10,851 bases of DNA, from assembly GCA_028691595.1 (NCBI GenBank), contig JAQUZA010000077.1, positions 1-10,851 on the forward strand. The letters are read 5' to 3'. Positions within the stretch are counted from its first letter, which is position 1, and each line of letters begins with the position of its first letter. Shown here piece by piece: positions 6,658-10,851 of this stretch. The stretch is from Candidatus Rifleibacteriota bacterium. Lineage in GTDB: Bacteria > Muiribacteriota > Ozemobacteria > Ozemobacterales > Ozemobacteraceae. Position numbers and translations under genes: made by a program. The notes beneath the pieces were generated by a model that had not been told where the DNA came from, ran no database searches, and saw nothing but the letters and a program-made list of their open reading frames with translations.

Positions 6658-8607
6658 TCAGAAGGTGACCGGGAGATCGACAACCGGAACAACATCGGCA
6701 CCGATTACGGTTACATAGCCTTCAGTCATATCTGCAGGCATGGTAACAACGGCTTCACCATTGTCGTTGGTGGTTGCAACGCGAACGTTTTCAACACCGT
6801 TGGTGTAAACGCTGACGCGGGCATTGCTTACGGCCTTGCCGGCTTCGTCGAGAACGTTAACTTTAACGGTTACGCCATCGGCATTGCGGGTAGCTCTTGA
6901 TTCAGCAGCCAGTTTGGTCGGGGCTTTGAAGCGAACATTGAGGGTGCTGTCACCATAGAGGTGCCACTGTTCAAGCATCATCACGCCAGATTTTTTGGGT
7001 TCTGCAGTGTAGAGTTCGAGGCCCTTCATGATACCGTTGATGAAGATACCACCGGTGGTTTTGTATACTTCATTGGCGATATGGTTTTTGTTGAATTCAG
7101 CCTGAACGTGGATCGGTGGAACCCATTCCATGTTAGTGGTTGAACCGGCGTAAGAAACGGCACCGGCTGGATTTTCGATGTCGCCTGAGCGCATCCATGC
7201 TTCGCCGAAACCGGTGAAGTTCACAAAGCGACCGTTAACGCAGGCTACATCCCAGATTACGGGCATCTGCCAGCCATTTTTGAGCTGAGAAGCGTTGGTG
7301 TTGTTGAAACGGGTGGTGCCCCAGCTTGTGCCCGAACCGTGGCCAAGATAGTTAATAAGGCTGACACCTTCGTTAACAGCAGCGGTAACCATGGCTGCGG
7401 TTGCGCCTGGATCGTAAGCTTTTACGATGTCGGTGAACATTTTGCCAAGGAGAGTTGTGCGGATTTCTTCGATGTAAGCATAGTCTTTGGGGTTGCCTTC
7501 GGCAGAACCAATACCAAGAGCTCTGGTATACCATGCTTTGCTGGTGGTCGGGAAACGTTCATAGTTGATGAACTTGGCTACCTGATAAGCAACGTCTTTT
7601 TCAGTGGTTGCAGAGAGGCGGCTGATGATTGCATCCGGAACATGATCGTCACCGGCGAGTTTCACGTAGCAGGGGTCAGAATCAGCATTTTCTTTAACAC
7701 CCTTGTTGGTCGGGATCTGTTCAGCATCGCCAACAAGCATAATGTTAGTCAGGTTACCCTGGTTGAATTCTTCCTGGATGAAGGCTTTAACGTCGGTGTT
7801 GGTTTTGCCAACTTCGGTCATGGGCACCATTTTCACTTCGATGCCACATTTTTTCTTCCAGTCTACGAAAGGTTTCATTGCGTCCATGAATGCATCATGA
7901 GCGATGATGAGCAGGCGGCCGTTTTCGTCGAGGCGGGGCAGACGGCTGGTGGCCTGTTTAAAGTTCACGAAAGTGTTTTTATAAATGGGCTCGAATGACT
8001 TGCTGATCGGGGCCAGCTTGATCATCGGGTTTTTAGAAATCTTTTCGTCAGCAGAAACGGTCACACGAATTTTCTTGTGGATCTTGATCTGGTTTTTAAC
8101 CGGGTTGTACTGAACCGGGTTAACAACAAGGTTTACACCACGAACTTCGCGGAAAATAAAAGGCTCACCCATCTTCACGAGGTTTTCATCAGAGGGATAC
8201 CAGGTATCAGCACTGTAAACTTCGCCGAAGTTAAAAGGAACATCAGAAGGATTGATGTTGCGGGTAAAATTGCCTTTGCTGGGCACGATGCGTGCATCGA
8301 TGGTAATAATTTCTGATTCGAGGCTGTTAACCTGGAATACTGGACGACGAGCCGGGTCTACCATTACCATGGCGGTATATTTTGGCAGAGTCGGTGCATC
8401 TTTATCTGAAGAGAGAGATGCCTCGGGGGCGGTGATTTCGAGAGCCTTGGCACCGAGAACCTGGGTTTCGGCAACATTGACTTTCGGACATTCAATGTCA
8501 AGAGTGGTTGCATAACCACGTGAACTACTTACACTGATACCGGCTGCATATGCAGAACCCGAGCTCAGCAGACAAAGGGCCAAGAACATGGTAGAAATAC
8601 GTTTCAA
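6658..8607 (-). CDS. Secreted gingipain-family (C25) cysteine peptidase
   Basis: The 649-residue protein resembles gingipains along most of its length. Residues 1-21 are a signal peptide (cleavage after AYA). About 22-220 form a propeptide-like region of the C25 type. The catalytic domain (about 225-560) has RLLIIAHDAF, IMLVGDAEQIPT and the expected dyad: His423 in NYLGHGSGTSW and Cys456 in WDVACVNGRF. HLYGDSTLNV closes it. Residues about 563-649 form an Ig-like or carboxypeptidase-regulatory-like beta domain. The protein ends right after this module, without a type IX secretion sorting domain and without a membrane anchor, so release to the periplasm or by another route is inferred. The start is TTG, supported by AGGAGG 7 bases upstream; the next Met (residue 7) is too far from it. 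P1 specificity cannot be read. It has its own strong promoter and terminator. Confidence 0.93.
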   Translation of the reverse strand: MKRISTMFLALCLLSSGSAYAAGISVSSSRGYATTLDIECPKVNVAETQVLGAKALEITAPEASLSSDKDAPTLPKYTAMVMVDPARRPVFQVNSLESEIITIDARIVPSKGNFTRNINPSDVPFNFGEVYSADTWYPSDENLVKMGEPFIFREVRGVNLVVNPVQYNPVKNQIKIHKKIRVTVSADEKISKNPMIKLAPISKSFEPIYKNTFVNFKQATSRLPRLDENGRLLIIAHDAFMDAMKPFVDWKKKCGIEVKMVPMTEVGKTNTDVKAFIQEEFNQGNLTNIMLVGDAEQIPTNKGVKENADSDPCYVKLAGDDHVPDAIISRLSATTEKDVAYQVAKFINYERFPTTSKAWYTRALGIGSAEGNPKDYAYIEEIRTTLLGKMFTDIVKAYDPGATAAMVTAAVNEGVSLINYLGHGSGTSWGTTRFNNTNASQLKNGWQMPVIWDVACVNGRFVNFTGFGEAWMRSGDIENPAGAVSYAGSTTNMEWVPPIHVQAEFNKNHIANEVYKTTGGIFINGIMKGLELYTAEPKKSGVMMLEQWHLYGDSTLNVRFKAPTKLAAESRATRNADGVTVKVNVLDEAGKAVSNARVSVYTNGVENVRVATTNDNGEAVVTMPADMTEGYVTVIGADVVPVVDLPVTF

Positions 8608-8614
8608 GCTCTTT

Positions 8615-8620
8615 CCTCCT
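8615..8620 (-). promoter_or_regulatory. Ribosome binding site supporting a TTG start
   Basis: The plus strand CCTCCT gives AGGAGG on the (-) strand, 7 bases before TTG (8607-8605). It decides for the TTG over the ATG six codons downstream and agrees with the position of the signal peptide (MKRIST). Confidence 0.85.
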
Positions 8621-8655
8621 GGTTACTTATAATACTTGTTAAGCTTTGTTCTTAG

Positions 8656-8710
8656 ATTATACGGTTTGGTACCCCAAGGCGCAATAGGCAAACCAAAAAA
8701 AGTTTTTTTT
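8656..8710 (-). promoter_or_regulatory. Promoter of the C25 peptidase gene with possible UP element
   Basis: On the (-) strand a perfect TATAAT (8661-8656) lies 17 bases from TTGCGC (8684-8679), whose first three bases match the -35 consensus. Just upstream, at 8710-8695, is a run of eight A, one C and seven T, placed where an UP element would bind the alpha subunits of RNA polymerase. The expected leader is about 40 bases and contains a perfect Shine-Dalgarno, so strong expression is likely. Confidence 0.6.
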
Positions 8711-8735
8711 CGTTGTTCCTCCGCTCAAGCCATTG

Positions 8736-8777
8736 AAAAACGCCGGAGATCTCTCAGGAATGGAATCTCCGGGTGTT
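8736..8777 (-). terminator. Candidate intrinsic terminator downstream of the RNase D-like gene
   Basis: CCGGAGAT (8743-8750) pairs perfectly with ATCTCCGG (8765-8772) across a 14-base loop; AAC/GTT pairs extend it after a small internal loop. Read on the (-) strand the stem is followed by CG and five T (8740-8736). It lies about 260 bases beyond the RNase D-like stop and just before the peptidase promoter, so it would insulate the two units. The large loop and short T run make it a moderate candidate. Confidence 0.45.
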
Positions 8778-8875
8778 CCAAAATCCATATATTTTGTAAC
8801 GCTATTTTTGCTGCAGTCATTCCTGCCTGTCGGTGTCTGTCAATATAGAGCAAAAACATTGGCTACCATAAGTCG

Positions 8876-8938
8876 TCATCCCCGTGCAATCGGGCATCTA
8901 ATCCGCTACTTATAAGATTCCCGCTTGCGCGGGGATGA
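8876..8938. repeat. REP/MITE-like imperfect inverted repeat
   Basis: The left arm (8876-8898, beginning TCATCCCCGTGCAATCGGG) and the reverse complement of the right arm (8916-8938, containing CCCGCTTGCGCGGGGATGA) agree in 20 of 23 bases, with 17 bases between. Each arm also folds on itself (CCCCG...CGGG), so a paired small-hairpin layout is possible. The TCATCCCCGCGCAAGCGGG-type arm resembles dispersed REP-like elements seen in many bacteria. Only one copy is in this window. Confidence 0.65.
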
Positions 8939-9034
8939 AGGAGAACAATGCAATTCAGGCGTGACAGAGAAATAATTTCATCTGGTGGGAACAGCTGGCT
9001 CGAGCCATAAAAAAATGGCGATCAGCAAAGCTTA

Positions 9035-10264
9035 TCAACGCTCCCCCGCTCGTTTTCGGCGACGGCGGCGAGATTTTCTGGTCATTGGTGGCGGAGTCTG
9101 CTGAAGAATGGGCAAAAAGTCTTCTGCCAGAACCTTAACCTGCCATTCATGGAGAATTTCACTCTGTTGGAGTTCGCCCAGGGTTTCGGGGCGAATTCTT
9201 GCAAGTTCATAAATAGAGCCGGTCGGGGCAAGTACGGGTGCCGGAATCTTCATTTCATTGGCGAGTGCGTCACGAACTTCACGCAGTGCTTTGGCAATTT
9301 CGCCTTCCCAGGAGTTGAGAAGTTCCTGTTTATCCCGGGGTTTAAAAGGTTTTTCCAGGCCCGCGAGTTCAGCTTCAAGGCCGGCTCTTATGGCTGCCTG
9401 AATTTCTGCGCCATAACGGTTGAGAAAGTCGCGACTCACAGACTTAATGACATTCAGACCAGAAATGCTTCTGGGTGCCTGCCGGGCGATCTCTATCAAT
9501 GCTTGGTTGCTAAGGAGCATAAAAGTTGCTCTATCGTTTTTTCTGGCTATTTCTTCACGAAGATTCCAGACTTCGCGCAACACGGCCATTGATCGTGGCG
9601 AAAGCCGCGACGAACCTTTGATTCTAAAGGCGAATGGATCTTGTTCATGGGGTTGTGATTCTCTGGCCTGACGGGCAATGAATTCACATTCTTCAAGAAC
9701 CCAGGCATATCGCCCAAGGGTTTTAAGTTCGGCCACCAGATAATCAAAAATCGGAATGAGGCAGACGGCATCGAGCAGGCCATATTCTTTCATGGCGCTG
9801 GTAAGAGGTCTTCTCGACCAGTCACAGCGCTGCAGTCTTTTATCAAGGGTGAAGCCGAGGTATTTTTCGGTGAGAGAACGCAATCCAAGCTCATGCATGC
9901 CAATAAATTCTGCGCCTTTACGGGTATCAAACATTAACGGAATATAGATTTCGAGATCACGTGCCAGCATTGAAATATCGTAATCTCCACCATGAAATAC
10001 CCACATGCAGGTGCTTTCACAGGCAAACTTCTGAAATGACGAGAAGTCTTTGATTTTCTGTGGGTCAATTATTGCTGCCTCAATTCTGGTAGCAATCTGA
10101 ATCAGATTTACACGGGAGTAATAGCGGTAAAATCCGGCAGATTCAACATCTACAGCAATAATATCCTGGTCTGCAGCCCGCACAAAAAATGCTGCAAGCT
10201 CTTCTTCTGTTTCGATCAATCTGGCGTTATCAATAAAGGGTTTAGGGTCAAAATCAAATTTCAT
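9035..10264 (-). CDS. rnd: Ribonuclease D-like 3'-5' exonuclease
   Basis: RNase D trims 3' ends of tRNA precursors and other stable RNAs. The DEDDy exonuclease domain (about 15-185) shows D39 and E41 (AVDVESAGFY), an Asp in FHGGDYDISML (D96 by comparison with the HAGxxDL motif), and Y161 with D165 (YGLLD). The CDWSRRPLT segment (147-155) is typical of RNase D. Two HRDC-type helical domains follow, at about 217-295 and 315-390, as in RNase D of E. coli. The C-terminus is a strongly basic tail (RKSRRRRRKRAGER) that may bind RNA. The first motif reads DVE where many members have DTE, which keeps the metal ligands. The ATG at 10264 has a modest AGGT-type ribosome site about 6 bases upstream. It appears to be a single-gene unit: 124 bases separate it from the cyclase gene. 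Confidence 0.9.
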   Translation of the reverse strand: MKFDFDPKPFIDNARLIETEEELAAFFVRAADQDIIAVDVESAGFYRYYSRVNLIQIATRIEAAIIDPQKIKDFSSFQKFACESTCMWVFHGGDYDISMLARDLEIYIPLMFDTRKGAEFIGMHELGLRSLTEKYLGFTLDKRLQRCDWSRRPLTSAMKEYGLLDAVCLIPIFDYLVAELKTLGRYAWVLEECEFIARQARESQPHEQDPFAFRIKGSSRLSPRSMAVLREVWNLREEIARKNDRATFMLLSNQALIEIARQAPRSISGLNVIKSVSRDFLNRYGAEIQAAIRAGLEAELAGLEKPFKPRDKQELLNSWEGEIAKALREVRDALANEMKIPAPVLAPTGSIYELARIRPETLGELQQSEILHEWQVKVLAEDFLPILQQTPPPMTRKSRRRRRKRAGER

Positions 10265-10313
10265 CGGCGACCTGTTGCATGAATCAAGTTTTAAAAAAAG
10301 CGGTCAACAAATA

Positions 10314-10322
10314 ATTATCACA
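10314..10322 (-). promoter_or_regulatory. Weak candidate extended -10 box for the RNase D-like gene
   Basis: On the (-) strand TGTGATAAT matches an extended -10 (TG, one base, then GATAAT with 5 of 6 matches), about 50 bases before the ATG. No good -35 box is present at the proper distance. The support is position and the extended -10 only. Confidence 0.28.
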
Positions 10323-10388
10323 ATTTGGCACATTTCAGCAGCATTTTTTTCAATTTAATTGCCCGGAAGCTAATTCTGGCAGAGAATC

Positions 10389-10851
10389 CTATTTATGAGT
10401 AAGAATATATCGGCCATCCCAGCCTTCCGGGGGCGGAGTTTCCTTGTATTCTTTACAGCGTGCAATATAAGTATGACTTGGGCCGTCGTCTGGCCAACGC
10501 TTCAAAAGCTCTTCAAATGTGGCAATGGCTTCATCCCACTTTCTTTCGAGATGCAGTTGAATTGCGCGGTCATACATTTCAGAGAGCTCGAACCATCCCG
10601 CCGGTTCATTTCCTTTTTCGCAGACCAGCTCAAACACTTTAACCGGTTCCTTTTTCCCTTTAACGGCCAGGAAGTCAAGAAATCTTCCGGTAACCACATG
10701 TTTCGCCCTCTGAAAGGTGGCATCGCTGACCATCAGCAGTGTTCCGTATTCTTTGTTGGCGCCTTCAAGACGCGAAGCGAGATTGACGCCATCACCCATA
10801 CAGGTAAAGTTCATCTGCGCCTTGTGCGAGCCCATATAGCCGACGACCACG
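10389..10851 (-). CDS. Class III adenylate/guanylate cyclase, C-terminal part
   Basis: Only the last 153 residues are present; the frame runs off the window end and its first codon is an internal Val (GTG). The segment NFTCMGDGVNLASRLEGANKEYG is the end of a class III nucleotide cyclase catalytic domain, with the conserved Asn and Arg of the transition-state motif (N23 and R27 counted from the first visible codon). KGKKEPVKVFEL closes the domain as in this family. Residues about 85-153 form a TPR-like helical tail (YDRAIQLHLERKWDEAIATFEELLKRWPDDGPS) ending in PPPEGWDGRYILTHK, a tail known from CHASE2-type bacterial cyclases. It would make cAMP (or cGMP) in response to a sensor domain that is not visible here. 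Substrate residues and sensor lie outside the window. No clear terminator follows in the 124 bases before the RNase D-like gene. Confidence 0.9.
   Translation of the reverse strand, partial: VVVGYMGSHKAQMNFTCMGDGVNLASRLEGANKEYGTLLMVSDATFQRAKHVVTGRFLDFLAVKGKKEPVKVFELVCEKGNEPAGWFELSEMYDRAIQLHLERKWDEAIATFEELLKRWPDDGPSHTYIARCKEYKETPPPEGWDGRYILTHK

Larger units (their letters stand above)
8608..9034. other. Non-coding region between the RNase D-like gene and the C25 peptidase gene
   Basis: It holds the peptidase promoter (8656-8710), a (-) strand terminator candidate (8736-8777) and a REP/MITE-like inverted repeat (8876-8938). Around 9000 there is a 12-bp palindrome, TGGCTCGAGCCA (8996-9007), of unknown meaning. 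Short open frames here run through the hairpins and have no ribosome sites, so I see no gene. Confidence 0.7.

Noticed and set aside
7339..7998. Open frame of 219 codons on the (+) strand inside the C25 peptidase gene
   Set aside because: It lies wholly antisense to a well-supported gene with a conserved catalytic domain, has no ribosome site, and its translation matches no family I recognise. It is a frame shadow.
8636..8915. Two overlapping short (+) open frames (70 and 60 codons) in the non-coding region
   Set aside because: They run through the peptidase promoter, a hairpin and the REP-like repeat, lack ribosome sites, and have no domain-like composition.
8996..9007. 12-bp palindrome TGGCTCGAGCCA near the RNase D-like stop as a terminator
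   Set aside because: It has no loop or T tract in the direction of the (-) gene. It may be chance or a minor binding site.

Overview
The window looks like a chromosomal segment of a free-living bacterium, probably with a Gram-negative-type envelope. It carries housekeeping genes (rimO, pgsA, pgpA, an RNase D) next to exported proteins and a class III nucleotide cyclase. I see no phage, integrase, transposase, CRISPR array, tRNA or rRNA. The mix of TPR proteins, a cyclase with a TPR-like tail, an SLBB-repeat protein and a gingipain-like C25 peptidase would fit a lineage such as Candidatus Riflebacteria, but that is a guess that only a database search could settle.

Layout. Bases 1-1653 (+) hold the 3' part of a long TPR-repeat protein, closed by a strong intrinsic terminator. 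A promoter region follows, then a 251-residue exported, Ala/Pro/Glu/Lys-rich protein of unknown function (1819-2574, +). It meets a convergent gene for a four-module SLBB protein (2577-3851, -) with only 2 bp between the stop codons. An AT-rich divergent region of about 370 bp (3852-4223) holds repeated palindromic motifs. It separates the SLBB gene from a tight (+) operon: rimO (4224-5516), pgsA (5513-6124) and pgpA (about 6084-6587), each overlapping the next. A symmetrical terminator (6604-6655) serves both this operon and the facing gene.

On the (-) strand, 6658-8607 encodes a secreted gingipain-family cysteine peptidase. It has a TTG start, a perfect Shine-Dalgarno and a promoter with a perfect -10 box and a candidate UP element. 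A 427-bp non-coding stretch (8608-9034) holds this promoter, a likely (-) strand terminator and a REP/MITE-like inverted repeat. Then come an RNase D-like exonuclease (9035-10264, -) and the C-terminal part of a class III adenylate/guanylate cyclase (10389 to the window end, -).

How the genes relate. Only rimO-pgsA-pgpA is a clear operon; PgsA and PgpA are consecutive steps of phosphatidylglycerol synthesis. The other genes appear to be separately transcribed units. The least described items are the unknown exported protein and its tail-to-tail SLBB neighbour, and the operator-like palindromes in the SLBB/rimO divergent region. I did not find convincing evidence of a new multi-gene system.
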